Positions 17,487 to 26,217 of a stretch of DNA of 64,000 nt are shown here, piece by piece. This stretch comes from Pseudorhodobacter turbinis (GTDB lineage: Bacteria; Pseudomonadota; Alphaproteobacteria; Rhodobacterales; Rhodobacteraceae), in contig NZ_CP039964.1 in NCBI RefSeq assembly GCF_005234135.1, positions 372,001 to 436,000 on the forward strand, in the 5' to 3' direction. The notes under the pieces were generated by a model. The model worked only from the letters and a program-made list of their open reading frames with translations, ran no database searches and was not told the DNA's origin. Position 1 is the first letter of the stretch. Each line of letters starts with the position of its first letter. Made by a program: the position numbers and the translations under genes.

Positions 17487-19709
17487 ATGCTGAGTAACGA
17501 CGTAGACCTTAAAACCCTGATTGGAGCTTTCGACTGGTCCAGCACCTCGCTTGGACCAAAGACGGATTGGCCTGCGCATATTCGCAGTGCGGTCGCGCTG
17601 ATCCTTCACGCCAAGATACCCATGGTCACGCTCTGGGGTCAGGAGGGCATCATGATCTATAATGATGCCTATGCCGAGTTTGCATTGAAAAGGCACCCTG
17701 CGTCGCTTGGGGCCCCTGTGCGCGAAGCTTGGCCCGAAGTTGCAGAGTTCAATGACGGCATTCTCAAAACCGTTTTGGCTGGTGGCTCGACGAGTTTTAA
17801 GGATCAGGAGTTTTCGCTTCTGCGCAAGGGCATTGCAGAGCAACTGTGGCTTGATCTGGACTATTCGCCCGTCATCGACGATGCGGGCAGCCCTATCGGG
17901 GTCTTTGCGATCGTGACTGAAACAACCGCTAAGGTGAAAGCCGAACGTCGACTGGCGGCCGAGCGCGACCGTTTGCGCCAGATGTTCGAGCAAGCACCGG
18001 GTTTTATTGCCGTGCTCGATGGGGCAAATCACCGTTTCGAAATCACAAATGCCGCTTACCGACAGTTGATCGGCCATCGAGACGTTGTCGGCTTGCCTGT
18101 CCGCAACGCTTTGCCCGAGCTTGTAGGGCAGGGGTTCTACGAGTTGCTGGATAACGTTTATAACACAGGAGAGTCCTTTATCGGCTCTGCAATGCCTGTG
18201 CTTTTGAAGCGGTCTTCCGACGCCACGGCCGTCGAGCGGTTTGTTGATTTTATCTTCCAGCCAATGCGGGATGCTGATGGCTATGTCGGCGGTATTTTTG
18301 TGCAGGGCACTGATATCACTGAAAGAATTGCAACAGAACGCGCGTTGCAAGTCAGCGAGCGCCAGTTTCGCACCTTCGCCGAAGCGATGCCTAACCACGT
18401 CTGGTCTGCCGGACCGGATGGCCAACTTGATTGGTTTAACGACCGGGTCTATGAATACAGCGGGACCGCGCGGGGTGATCTGGACCATGGCGCATGGGTC
18501 AGGCTCTTGCACCCTGAAGACGTTGCCGAAGCAGTCGAGGTCTGGGGCGAGGCCGTCGCAACCGGCGAGTCTTATGAGATCGAATTTCGCCTGCGCCGGG
18601 CCGACGGGACGTGGCGCTGGCATCTGTCGCGCGCCGAGATGTTGCGCGACGAAGACGGCGAACCGCACCGCTGGGTCGGCACCAATACGGATATTGAGGA
18701 CCAAAAGCGCGACCGCCAACAGCTGCAGGACAGCGAGCGGCGGCTGCGGTTGTCACAGCAGGCGGCCGGCATCGCCTCGATCGAGATCGACTTGGCGACT
18801 GACTGCATCCTTGCCTCCGACAGTTTCTGGACAATGTTCGGGCTCGCCAATGAGGGACCTGTCTCGGCAAAGGACATTGAGGCGCTGGTCGTACCAGAGG
18901 ATCGTCACTTGATATCGACCGCGCAGTCTCGCCTTACCGGAACGGCCGCGTTGGACGCGACCTATCGGATCAAACGGGCTAGCACCGATGACATCCGCTG
19001 GATTGCGCGCCACATAGAAGTGCTGCGCGGCCAAGACGGTGCGCCCGCGAAGATCTATGGCGCATTGCGCGACGTGACCCATGAGAAACTTGCGGAAGAG
19101 CGCCAGATCATGCTGACACATGAACTAGAGCATCGCATCAAGAATATCTTGGCGACCGTCTCGGCGATTGCTTCGCAGACTTTGCGCAACACCGATATCG
19201 AAACCGGACGCAATACATTGAGCGAACGCTTTCAAGCTTTGGGGAAAGCGCACTCACTGCTTTCGAACACGCACTGGACGTCTGCGGTGCTCGCAGACGT
19301 GGTTCGCGTCGCCACCGTACCACTGCCCGTCGCCCGCATCGATCTTGCAGGACCCTTTGTGCAACTTGGGCCAAAGCAAGCATTGTCGCTGGCACTGGCT
19401 GTCAACGAGCTTGGGACGAACTCTTTGAAATACGGGGCGCTTTCGGTCCCCGAAGGTCGTGTCAATATCGCTTGGTCCAGATCTGTGTCCGGCGACGGCG
19501 AAGAGCAGTTGCGCTGGTCTTGGACAGAGTCAGGCGGCCCTGAGGTGACCGCGCCGACACGCCGAGGGTTTGGGCGTGTTTTGATCGAGCAAGTTCTAGC
19601 GGGCGATTTTAATGGCACTGTTCGGATCCAATTTGACACTTCGGGCGTTGAATGTGTATTGGAGGCGCCTATGCCCGACCTAACCTCAGACGAGCAGGAC
19701 ATAAAGTGA
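17487..19709 (+). CDS. Multi-PAS HWE-family sensor histidine kinase
   Basis: 740 aa from ATG 17487 (GAGG just upstream). It has no membrane segment, so it is a cytoplasmic sensor. Four PAS-like units are visible: about residues 15-155, 165-290, 292-412 (with the PAC-type DGTWRWHLSRAEML) and 420-540. The HWE kinase domain follows, with His549 in LEHRIKN, the N box AVNELGTNSLKYGAL and the WSWTESGG signature. HWE kinases often feed the PhyR-EcfG stress pathway in alphaproteobacteria. Four bases overlap the next gene (GTGA), coupling it to a receiver protein that is the likely partner. Confidence 0.93.
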   Translation: MLSNDVDLKTLIGAFDWSSTSLGPKTDWPAHIRSAVALILHAKIPMVTLWGQEGIMIYNDAYAEFALKRHPASLGAPVREAWPEVAEFNDGILKTVLAGGSTSFKDQEFSLLRKGIAEQLWLDLDYSPVIDDAGSPIGVFAIVTETTAKVKAERRLAAERDRLRQMFEQAPGFIAVLDGANHRFEITNAAYRQLIGHRDVVGLPVRNALPELVGQGFYELLDNVYNTGESFIGSAMPVLLKRSSDATAVERFVDFIFQPMRDADGYVGGIFVQGTDITERIATERALQVSERQFRTFAEAMPNHVWSAGPDGQLDWFNDRVYEYSGTARGDLDHGAWVRLLHPEDVAEAVEVWGEAVATGESYEIEFRLRRADGTWRWHLSRAEMLRDEDGEPHRWVGTNTDIEDQKRDRQQLQDSERRLRLSQQAAGIASIEIDLATDCILASDSFWTMFGLANEGPVSAKDIEALVVPEDRHLISTAQSRLTGTAALDATYRIKRASTDDIRWIARHIEVLRGQDGAPAKIYGALRDVTHEKLAEERQIMLTHELEHRIKNILATVSAIASQTLRNTDIETGRNTLSERFQALGKAHSLLSNTHWTSAVLADVVRVATVPLPVARIDLAGPFVQLGPKQALSLALAVNELGTNSLKYGALSVPEGRVNIAWSRSVSGDGEEQLRWSWTESGGPEVTAPTRRGFGRVLIEQVLAGDFNGTVRIQFDTSGVECVLEAPMPDLTSDEQDIK

Positions 19710-20071
19710 CATTAACGCCTATCGTTTTGCTAGTAGAGGATGAAGCAATCATTCGAATTTCCACCGCTGATGTCCTTAGAGATCAGGGTTGGGAGGTGCG
19801 TGAGGCGGCAAACGCCGCCGACGCTTTGAAGATGCTGGAACAGGACGAGGACATAGAGCTGATTTTTACGGACATCGATATGCCTGGGGCGACCAATGGT
19901 CTTGGCCTTGCCCATGTTGTATCCGAACGTTGGCCAACCGTACAAATCGTTATCACCTCCGGCATGAGCCAGCCATCAGCTAACGAACTTCCGCTTAGTG
20001 CCACCTTTGTCCCCAAGCCTTACATGGTCGAGGAGCTTGTCATCGACTTTCGCACGCGCCTGATTGCATGA
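19706..20071 (+). CDS. Single-domain response regulator
   Basis: 121 aa from GTG 19706; a longer frame back to 19652 lies inside the kinase gene and lacks similarity. The receiver domain is complete: acidic pair Glu11/Asp12, phospho-acceptor Asp56 in FTDIDMPG, Thr84 and Lys104 in FVPKPY. There is no output domain. FATGUY-type FxT(D)xDMPG-PKPY receivers of this kind work with HWE kinases, as phosphate relays or sinks toward PhyR. The start overlaps the kinase stop. Confidence 0.92.
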   Translation: MTLTPIVLLVEDEAIIRISTADVLRDQGWEVREAANAADALKMLEQDEDIELIFTDIDMPGATNGLGLAHVVSERWPTVQIVITSGMSQPSANELPLSATFVPKPYMVEELVIDFRTRLIA

Positions 20072-20140
20072 AGATTAACTCTTGGGGGCGCCGCAGTTAC
20101 GTCTCGGCCTTCCGTGCGTTTGCGCGACAGCATTAAAAAA

Positions 20141-20155
20141 GGCCTGTACAAGGCC
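20141..20155 (+). terminator. Short hairpin after the receiver gene
   Basis: AAAAAA, then GGCCT-GTACA-AGGCC (20141-20155), then ATTTTA. The stem is only 5 bp, but the A and T tracts fit a weak bidirectional terminator 70 bases after the stop. Confidence 0.45.
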
Positions 20156-20233
20156 ATTTTACCCCAACTACGCTCCACATCTACATCAGTTCATTCCTGC
20201 TGTTATATTATCCCGTACATATGTCAGATGCCG

Positions 20234-21656
20234 TAATTAGTCGAGCCTGAACAACACTGTCAGGCTTCCAACGGGTGATCTTGGCCGCTCTGGTGGTGCC
20301 TGCAGGTCACCAGGATAACTGCAATGATGAGAGCCAAAAGATCCCTGAGGTGGGCCAGGATCTTTCGGATGTTGTGGCCGCAGCCGCACAGCACCGCGAA
20401 GAAGGCGTCGCCGATGGTGCCTTTCAGGGGACAACGCGCGAGGCGGCCGTCGGATTTCATATGACCGATTTCGGGTTCGATGGCGCTGCGGCGTCTGAGG
20501 TCGGCGATCAGCCGAGGCGTCAGGCCGCGTCGAGATCCGCTGATCAGCACGCGGGTCGCCTCAACACCGTGGCCACGATAACCACGGTCGACCACAGCCA
20601 AGTCGGGGCGCTGATCAGTCAGGATCTCCACCTGCTCCAGCGTCGTGGTGATGCTGACCTTGCAGCCAAACTCATAAGGCACCCGCGCTTTGCCCTTTGA
20701 TATGCAGTCGACTTCGGGCTCGTGCAGAGCGTAGATCTTGTCGCTCCCCTTGGGCTGCTGGTGCAGCAATTGCGAGACCAGGGCAAGCTTGGCGATAATC
20801 TGGTCGCGAAGCGGGCCAGTGGCGATGTCATCGAGGTGGCGGCGGAGGTCCCGCATGACCCTGCCGGTGTAACCTTTCAGTTTTTTCAATGCCTTGCGCA
20901 TGCGCCGGAACTGCTTGGCATGGGCATAGCGGCCGACCTGCATCGCCAGCCTTGGGGAAAGACGGGCATAGGACTGGCGCAAATCCACTCCAGCCTCTTG
21001 CGCCAGGGTGACAAGTTGCGCCCGTGCCCGTTCGTAAAGCCTGGCGTCCGTGGGATGGGCAATGTTCTTTTCCATCACGGTGGTATCGACCGCCACGCGC
21101 TTCAAGCTGGCGTCGTCGATGGCTCCGGATTTGCGTCCGGCCTCAATGGTCTGGGTCAACAACCACTCCACACCTTCTTCACCAATCCGATTGCGCCACC
21201 GCGTCAAAGACGACGGGTTGATCGGCGGGCGGTGCTGGAAGAATGTCTCGCCCGTGAGATGCTGATAGTAGGGGTTCTCGACCCAGCGGGCGACCACGGC
21301 CTCGTCCGACAACCGATAGGCATGCTGGAGATAGAGCAGCCCCGCGACGAGGCGCGGCGACGTGGCCGGACGCCCCGTGGCGGAAGGGAAGAAACCCGAC
21401 CATTCCCGCTCGAATACCTCCCAGTCGATCAGCGCCGTCAGCTTCACCAACTCATGGCGCGGGTCGATCATCTCGACCAGGCGCGGACGCAGGAGGTCAT
21501 CTTGTTCAGGCAGGCGCGAGCGGTGCTTCATTGGCAGGACCGGATTTGCAAGGTTTCTAAAGTGATTATACAAAACCTTGCGACACATGGCGAGAAAATC
21601 CGCAACTAAAACGCCTGAAATCAATGGCCTAAGACTTGTTCAGCCCGGACTAATTA
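20234..21656 (-). mobile_element. IS5/IS1182-type insertion sequence
   Basis: Imperfect terminal repeats are TAATTAGTC-GAGC-CTGAACAA on the left and the inverse of TAATTAGTC-CGGG-CTGAACAA on the right (17 of 21 bases equal). One long transposase gene lies between them. The target duplication could not be read with confidence because the ends are themselves AT-palindromic. Confidence 0.8.
20260..21531 (-). CDS. IS5/IS1182-type DDE transposase
   Basis: About 423 aa from ATG 21531 (MKHRSRLPEQ); the frame remains open to 21624. The N-terminal DUF772-type region (RLVAGLLYLQHAYRLSDEAV, then FFQHRPPINPSSLTRWR) is followed by VAVDTTVMEKN with the first catalytic Asp, LAVVDRGYRG with the second, and the C-terminal RSAIEPEIGHMKSDG with Glu. 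It looks intact. IS5 and IS1182 proteins share this layout, and I cannot decide between the names. Confidence 0.9.
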   Translation of the reverse strand: MKHRSRLPEQDDLLRPRLVEMIDPRHELVKLTALIDWEVFEREWSGFFPSATGRPATSPRLVAGLLYLQHAYRLSDEAVVARWVENPYYQHLTGETFFQHRPPINPSSLTRWRNRIGEEGVEWLLTQTIEAGRKSGAIDDASLKRVAVDTTVMEKNIAHPTDARLYERARAQLVTLAQEAGVDLRQSYARLSPRLAMQVGRYAHAKQFRRMRKALKKLKGYTGRVMRDLRRHLDDIATGPLRDQIIAKLALVSQLLHQQPKGSDKIYALHEPEVDCISKGKARVPYEFGCKVSITTTLEQVEILTDQRPDLAVVDRGYRGHGVEATRVLISGSRRGLTPRLIADLRRRSAIEPEIGHMKSDGRLARCPLKGTIGDAFFAVLCGCGHNIRKILAHLRDLLALIIAVILVTCRHHQSGQDHPLEA

Positions 21657-21783
21657 TGTCCGAATTTCAAAATTCGGCGAAATCGGGCGTCAAGGGAAAA
21701 CGTGCTGTTAGGGTGGATTTCATAGTCTGCTGATATGGGTTCTTCCGAGTGTTATGTCCCTGAGTTCATATCGTTAACCATGT

Positions 21784-21809
21784 GGGGTGCCCTTGCGGCG
21801 CCCCATTTT
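21784..21809 (+). terminator. Strong intrinsic terminator without an obvious upstream gene
   Basis: GGGGTGCC (21784-21791) pairs with GGCGCCCC (21797-21804) over 8 bp including one G-T pair, followed by ATTTTCTTT. No coding gene ends between the IS (21656) and here, so it ends either a transcript now interrupted by the IS or a small RNA. Confidence 0.75.
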
Positions 21810-21865
21810 CTTTGCCAATTATAGGGTCAAGAGAGGTTCTTCCTGATCAGGCAAAGGAATGTACA

Positions 21866-22009
21866 ATGGTAGCCGTATCGTCCGAAATCTTTCGTCAGCA
21901 CGATCATGTGGATAAGTTTGACGATGGTGTAATGACGCTCTCGGATAAAATGGATTGCGCGGACTTTGTCAGCTCTTGCGCGGCCCTCCGGGTTGGGGAT
22001 CGGGTATAG
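21866..22009 (+). CDS. Possible 47-aa protein between two terminators
   Basis: ATG 21866 follows AAAGGA at 21854 with good spacing. The product (MVAVSSEIFRQHDHVDKFDD, then a segment with two Cys, ending RVGDRV) matches nothing I know. It sits between two hairpin terminators, which suggests an independent short transcript. Coding potential is plausible but unproven. Confidence 0.4.
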   Translation: MVAVSSEIFRQHDHVDKFDDGVMTLSDKMDCADFVSSCAALRVGDRV

Positions 22010-22030
22010 CGACTACGCACATCAAAGCAT

Positions 22031-22051
22031 GGACGGCCCTTTGGGCCGCCC
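22031..22051. terminator. Hairpin terminator between convergent genes
   Basis: CGGCCC (22034-22039), loop TTT, GGGCCG (22043-22048), with outer G-C pairs. It lies 4 bases from the stop of the antiporter gene and 22 bases after the 47-aa ORF, so it probably serves both strands. Confidence 0.65.
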
Positions 22052-22054
22052 ATC

Positions 22055-23296
22055 TTAACGATCAATCTTTTCCATTGCCCAACCCACGGTAAATCCATGT
22101 AAAATGGTTGAGGCGAAGATCGTAAGGGCTGTGATAATCCACAAGTCAGACAAATCCGTGAGATCAGCGTGGCCCGCTGCATAGGCGAGATAGTAGATAG
22201 ATCCGATACCGCGGACGCCATAAATTGCAACAACTCCGCGATCTTGAGGGCTTAGAGTAGTCCTCGTCAAGGAGAGCCATCCAGCCAGAGGGCGCACAAG
22301 GACAAGCGCGATTCCAGCAACAATCACGTGGTTCCATGCCAGGTCCACCATTAAAGTGGGCATTACTGCACCCAAAGCGATAAGTAAGGTGGCCGTCAAA
22401 GCGTGTTCAATTGATTCGGAAAAATCATGGAGGTGTCGATGATATCTGTGATCGCTTTCAATGCGGCGGAGGGAAAGGCCCATCACCGCCACAGCGATGA
22501 ACCCATATCCCTCGACCAACTCCGTGGAGCCATAGCAGAGGAATACGCCCGCAATGGCAATCACGCCAGATCCGGTGTCTGCTACCCGAGTGCTTTTCGG
22601 CAGATTGAATAGGATCTGCCCCAACAGCCAGCCCCCAGCCCAGCCCATCAGTGTTCCCACGCCGATCCTATACGCAACATCTTGCAGCAGCCATTTGAGA
22701 CCCCAGTCCGAAACCGAAAGCCCCTGTGCGGCAATGACCAAGCCCAAATAGACGAAGGGAAATGCCAGGCCGTCGTTAAGGGCCGCTTCGGTCGTCAGCG
22801 CGAACCTGACCGGATGCTCCTCACCTTCCTGCGGTGGAGCAATTTGAACGTCTGCTGCCAAAACAGGATCTGTGGGGGCAAGCACCGCAGCGAGGATGAC
22901 AGCTCCGGCAGCCGTCAAGCCCGCCAATGCGCTCCCCAAGAACGAAATCGCCAAGATCGTGAGTGGCATTGCAACGATGAGAAGCCGACCGGTTGGTATC
23001 CACTTCTTGAAAGGCCCAATGCTGTCTACCCGCATCCCCGTTCCAAACAATGCGACGATGACGGTGATCTCGGCGACAACTTCCCAAAGCTTGGGGGCAA
23101 TACGCGGGTCAGGTGGAAAAGGAACGTCGGGGAAAAGAACTACGGCCAAAGCGCCGAACAGTATCATCAAAGGGGCGGCAGCAGGCTCGCGCGATGATAC
23201 CAAGCGTGGAAACCAGCGCGACAGGATGACAATAGCTCCGACTACGGCCAATATCACATGATAATCGCTAAATTGAAAAAACGTGTCCTCTGCCAT
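22055..23296 (-). CDS. Cation/proton antiporter (CPA1, NhaP-like)
   Basis: 413 aa from ATG 23296, which has GAGGG upstream. About 12 hydrophobic segments are visible. The conserved motif LAPTDPVLAADVQ marks the ion-binding Asp of CPA1 Na+/H+ or K+/H+ exchangers; EAALNDGLAFPF is the matching NDG motif of the partner helix. The protein would exchange monovalent cations for protons at the inner membrane in pH or salt homeostasis. It lies 37 bases after the DUF421 gene, probably in one operon, inside a stress-related neighbourhood. Confidence 0.9.
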   Translation of the reverse strand: MAEDTFFQFSDYHVILAVVGAIVILSRWFPRLVSSREPAAAPLMILFGALAVVLFPDVPFPPDPRIAPKLWEVVAEITVIVALFGTGMRVDSIGPFKKWIPTGRLLIVAMPLTILAISFLGSALAGLTAAGAVILAAVLAPTDPVLAADVQIAPPQEGEEHPVRFALTTEAALNDGLAFPFVYLGLVIAAQGLSVSDWGLKWLLQDVAYRIGVGTLMGWAGGWLLGQILFNLPKSTRVADTGSGVIAIAGVFLCYGSTELVEGYGFIAVAVMGLSLRRIESDHRYHRHLHDFSESIEHALTATLLIALGAVMPTLMVDLAWNHVIVAGIALVLVRPLAGWLSLTRTTLSPQDRGVVAIYGVRGIGSIYYLAYAAGHADLTDLSDLWIITALTIFASTILHGFTVGWAMEKIDR

Positions 23297-23333
23297 TTGG
23301 CCCTCTGATTGGTCGCAAAACTCGGGTTCGTCG

Positions 23334-23849
23334 CTATGTGTGGGCAACACCATTCAGAAGATTTTCTTCGAGATATCGGCCATGAAGGACCGAAATATCC
23401 CCAGTGGTTTCGAGCACTACAGCCCGCACGCTCGAAAGACTGAGCACATTGGCTTCCCGTAATTTGGCAATCAAATCTTCCTCTGACACACGGGTTTTGA
23501 TCAGCGCATCGTGCAAAACCGTACCATCTTTCATAAGGAGGATTGGCGTATTTTGAACAAGATCGTCAAAACCTGGGTATCGCTGGCGCAGACCGGAGAC
23601 GCCAAACTGCACTGCAAACAGACACCCCATCGCAGTGAGGGTTTGCAATAGGCCAGGCCAGGTTTCGGATTGAGAAGCCCCCGCCAGCAAAGAGCCCATC
23701 GCAACCGTCATGACAAAGTCAAAGTTCGTCATTTTCGAAAAAGACCTAAGCCCGACGATGCGGACCAGTAGAATGATCCACGCCAACCCAAAAGTGCTCA
23801 ACAATGAGCCCTTTGCTATGGCGTCTGCGAGCGAGCCATCAAAGAACAT
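23334..23849 (-). CDS. DUF421 membrane protein (YetF-like)
   Basis: 171 aa from ATG 23849 (MFFDGSLADAI); the frame is open to a GTG at 23933 but the family starts here. Two or three N-terminal helices with RIVGLRSFSKMTNFDFVMTV, the DUF421 signature, are followed by a cytosolic domain with NTPILLMKDGTVLHDALIK. The function is not established; relatives are linked to stress and spore or envelope physiology. It is co-directional with the antiporter downstream. Confidence 0.88.
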   Translation of the reverse strand: MFFDGSLADAIAKGSLLSTFGLAWIILLVRIVGLRSFSKMTNFDFVMTVAMGSLLAGASQSETWPGLLQTLTAMGCLFAVQFGVSGLRQRYPGFDDLVQNTPILLMKDGTVLHDALIKTRVSEEDLIAKLREANVLSLSSVRAVVLETTGDISVLHGRYLEENLLNGVAHT

Positions 23850-24220
23850 TATTACCCCCGTGTTTGCAGTGTTCGCTTGGAACGTCGGATCTGTGGCAAG
23901 AGATAGTGCTGCACCTAGCGGCACCCCTGCCACTCAATGTATTAAGTATTAAGGCCTGACCTGCAAAATAAAGCCAGTTCAAGAATATCACATTACAGTT
24001 GCATTTGACGAATGTGTGCTTCTTGGCTATGCCGCGCAGGACCCCGCGATTGGATTTTTAAGAATGCCACTGGGCAATTTACGCACTACCACTCTCAAGT
24101 CACTCACAATCACTGGCCAAGATTCAACTGCCTATGTGCAAGCCATCCCGCTCGGGCCACCATCGCCAACCCATCCCTCGATTATAGCTTTTAGATAAGC
24201 CGTAAATTGGTATCTGCTGA
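23850..24220. other. Intergenic, no gene recognised
   Basis: About 370 bases upstream of DUF421. Two overlapping plus-strand frames of 60 codons (24012-24198) have no motif and poor starts. Nothing else is evident. Confidence 0.4.
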
Positions 24221-24376
24221 TTAAATTCTGCCCGCCAGAACAAGAATTAACAAGATGATCACGGTGATCCCGACTACTCAGCTTGGGCCGTAACCCCAAT
24301 TTGCGCTGTGACCCCATCTAGGCAACGCCCCAATAAGTAAAAGTACGAGAAGTACGACGAGTATTGTGCCAAGCAT
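24221..24376 (-). pseudogene. DUF3309 small membrane protein with in-frame TGA
   Basis: ATG 24376 starts MLGTILVVLLVLLLIGALPR, then a WGH...NWGYGPS segment, which is the DUF3309 family. Codon 33 is TGA (24280-24278), and the same frame then continues with a hydrophobic helix (VVGITVIILLILVLAGRI) to TAA 24221-24223. Intact members have a Gly-rich turn at that point. The reading is either a nonsense-mutated pseudogene or a sequence error. It lies 35 bases after the csbD terminator and on the same strand. Confidence 0.6.
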
Positions 24377-24410
24377 TGGATTTACTTTCTGTTATTTAAT
24401 GCGCGGGTAA

Positions 24411-24444
24411 AAGGCCGAAAAACGAAGGATCATCTCTCGGCCTT
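24411..24444 (-). terminator. Terminator of the CsbD gene
   Basis: On the minus strand AAGGCCGA (24444-24437) pairs with TCGGCCTT (24418-24411), and TTTTA follows. It lies 6 bases after the csbD stop; the loop is long (18 bases). Confidence 0.6.
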
Positions 24445-24449
24445 AAAAC

Positions 24450-24647
24450 TTAGTGATCGCTCAAAAACGAATCAACTTCCGCTTTTGCTTGTTCTTTAGA
24501 CTTGCCATATTTTGCCTGAATTTTTCCTTCGAGGGCTTCGCGGTTGCCATCTATCTCTGTGAGCTCGTCGTCTGTCATATCGCCCCATTTGGCTTTAACG
24601 TTGCCAGACATTTCTTTCCACTTGCCTTGAACTTGATCCCAATTCAT
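24450..24647 (-). CDS. CsbD-family stress protein
   Basis: 65 aa, complete. MNWDQVQGKWKEMSGNVKAK is the family signature, followed by a WGDMTDDEL turn and charged helices. CsbD/YjbJ proteins are small, hydrophilic and controlled by general stress sigma factors (sigma-B in Bacillus); the molecular role is unknown. A GGAGAT site precedes the ATG. A near-consensus EcfG promoter lies 80 bases upstream. Confidence 0.95.
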   Translation of the reverse strand: MNWDQVQGKWKEMSGNVKAKWGDMTDDELTEIDGNREALEGKIQAKYGKSKEQAKAEVDSFLSDH

Positions 24648-24726
24648 CGAATATCTCCTTAGTTAGGACTCGCCGCACCTTTTGGTGCGGAGTTAAACGC
24701 GCTAACAATGCGGCGCTCGGTATCTA

Positions 24727-24751
24727 AATGCGTAACTGGAAAATTGGTTCC
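24727..24751 (-). promoter_or_regulatory. Near-consensus EcfG promoter of csbD
   Basis: On the minus strand GGAAC (24751-24747), 16 bases, CATT (24730-24727): one mismatch to CGTT. The same spacing occurs in the two exact sites at 16055 and 17034. Confidence 0.5.
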
Positions 24752-24932
24752 TCTCGAAATGTGACCAAGTTGTAAGTGAACCAGTGATTCCGCAAATTAT
24801 GCCCCTCCACTGCGCCCACACCTGACTGATGGATTTCCGTCGAGTGGGAAGCCGGGGTTCGAGTACGTCGGATATACCGGGACTCAGAATGTGAACCGCC
24901 CCTTGTTTGCCGGAGAGCGTTTGTTTCGAATG

Positions 24933-25838
24933 TTAGGCTGCTTTTTCATTTGGGTTCAAGGTTGCATAGAACATCTCCTCTGCTTCATGCGGCGTGACAT
25001 ATCCGATGGCACTGTGCAGGCGCTTGGTGTTGTACCAATCGACCCATTTCAGCGTTTCCCATTCAAGCTGGCCCATTGATTTCCATGGGCCGAGCAACTT
25101 TGTAACCTCAGTTTTGAACAGGCCAATGATGCTTTCAGCGAGGGCATTATCGTAGGAATCTCCCACGGTTCCGACAGATGGATCGATCCCAGCGTCCGCC
25201 AATCGCTCAGTGTATTTAATGGACAAATATTGAGATCCGCGGTCGGAATGATGTATCAACCCGCCGCCTTTTTCAGGGCTGCGCTGACAGATCGCCTGGT
25301 TCAAGGCATCGAGCACAAAGGCTGTTGTCATCGATGTTGAGACCCGCCAGCCGACGATCCTTCGAGAGAAGACGTCGACAACAAATGCGACGTAAACCAT
25401 GCCCTGCCATGTGGAAACATAAGTGAAGTCACTGACCCAGAGCTGGTTTGGGGATTGTGCTTTGAATTCGCGGTTCACTTTATCGTCCGGACACGGCTGA
25501 GAGGCATCGGGGTTCGTCGTGATGACTGGCTTGCCGCGAACAACGCCCTGTAATCCCATAACTTTCATCAAGCGTTCGACAGTGCATCGGGCGATGTCCT
25601 TGCTCTCACGGCGCAGTTGGTGCCAGACCTTTCTGGCGCCATAGCGGCCACGACTTTCATCGTGAACGCGCCGGATTTCCACGCTGTCCGTTACGTCTTG
25701 GCGCGCCCTGTTTGAGGCGAGCCGGGGATCTCGTCTGATCGCCGAATTTGCATAGTAGGACGATGGTGCGACCCGCAAAATCTTGCAGATCGACCCGACA
25801 CCAAAGTCCGTGCGGTAATCTTCAATGAATGAAATCAT
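24933..25838 (-). CDS. IS3-family transposase OrfB
   Basis: 301 aa with a HTH_21-type region (ESRGRYGARKVWHQLRRE) and an rve domain. The DDE residues are in WVSDFTYV, HHSDRGSQY and YDNALAESI. The C-terminus WVDWYNTKRLHSAIGY is complete. Its ATG overlaps the OrfA stop, so it is made by frameshift fusion or reinitiation. Confidence 0.93.
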   Translation of the reverse strand: MISFIEDYRTDFGVGSICKILRVAPSSYYANSAIRRDPRLASNRARQDVTDSVEIRRVHDESRGRYGARKVWHQLRRESKDIARCTVERLMKVMGLQGVVRGKPVITTNPDASQPCPDDKVNREFKAQSPNQLWVSDFTYVSTWQGMVYVAFVVDVFSRRIVGWRVSTSMTTAFVLDALNQAICQRSPEKGGGLIHHSDRGSQYLSIKYTERLADAGIDPSVGTVGDSYDNALAESIIGLFKTEVTKLLGPWKSMGQLEWETLKWVDWYNTKRLHSAIGYVTPHEAEEMFYATLNPNEKAA

Positions 25839-26167
25839 TTCCTGAACGGGCGGTCGAGTTCCGCCTGAGCAAAATACGCAGAAGCCTTCTTCAGAATCTC
25901 ATTTGCTTGGCGCAGTTCCCGAACCTCACGCTCAAGCTCTTTGATCCGGGCCTTCTCCTCACAGGTGGGACCGTTGCGGGCACCAGCATCGCGTTCAGAC
26001 TGACGGCACCATCCCCGCAGGCTATCAGGAGCACAGCCCAGCTTGGGTGCAATTGCCTGATAAGCAGCATTGTCACTGCGATATTCCGAGCGTTGTTCAT
26101 TGAAAAGCCGAACGCCGCGCGCGCGGAACTCAGCCGTATAAGACGGGATATGTTTGCGTTGTGTCAT
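25835..26167 (-). CDS. IS3-family transposase OrfA
   Basis: 110 aa. An N-terminal helix-turn-helix (AYQAIAPKLGCAPDSLRGWC) is followed by a leucine-zipper-like helix (IKELEREVRELRQANEILKK). It binds the terminal repeats and regulates transposition. Confidence 0.92.
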   Translation of the reverse strand: MTQRKHIPSYTAEFRARGVRLFNEQRSEYRSDNAAYQAIAPKLGCAPDSLRGWCRQSERDAGARNGPTCEEKARIKELEREVRELRQANEILKKASAYFAQAELDRPFRK

Positions 26168-26217
26168 AAGGGTTATCCTTGGAGAGTTTTACTCTCCGGT
26201 AAACCCGGGGCGGTTCA

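Larger units (their letters stand above)
24892..26217 (-). mobile_element. IS3-family element (IS3-group), intact with 3-bp target duplication
   Basis: 1326 bp. The terminal repeats TGAACCGCCCC..GTTT.CCGGAGAG match at 23 of 26 positions. ATG flanks both sides (24889-24891 and 26218-26220), a 3-bp target duplication typical of this group. It inserted next to a dnaE2 remnant. Confidence 0.9.

Noticed and set aside
17403..18719. 438-codon minus-strand frame
   Set aside because: Antisense shadow of the HWE kinase, which has clear domains on the plus strand.
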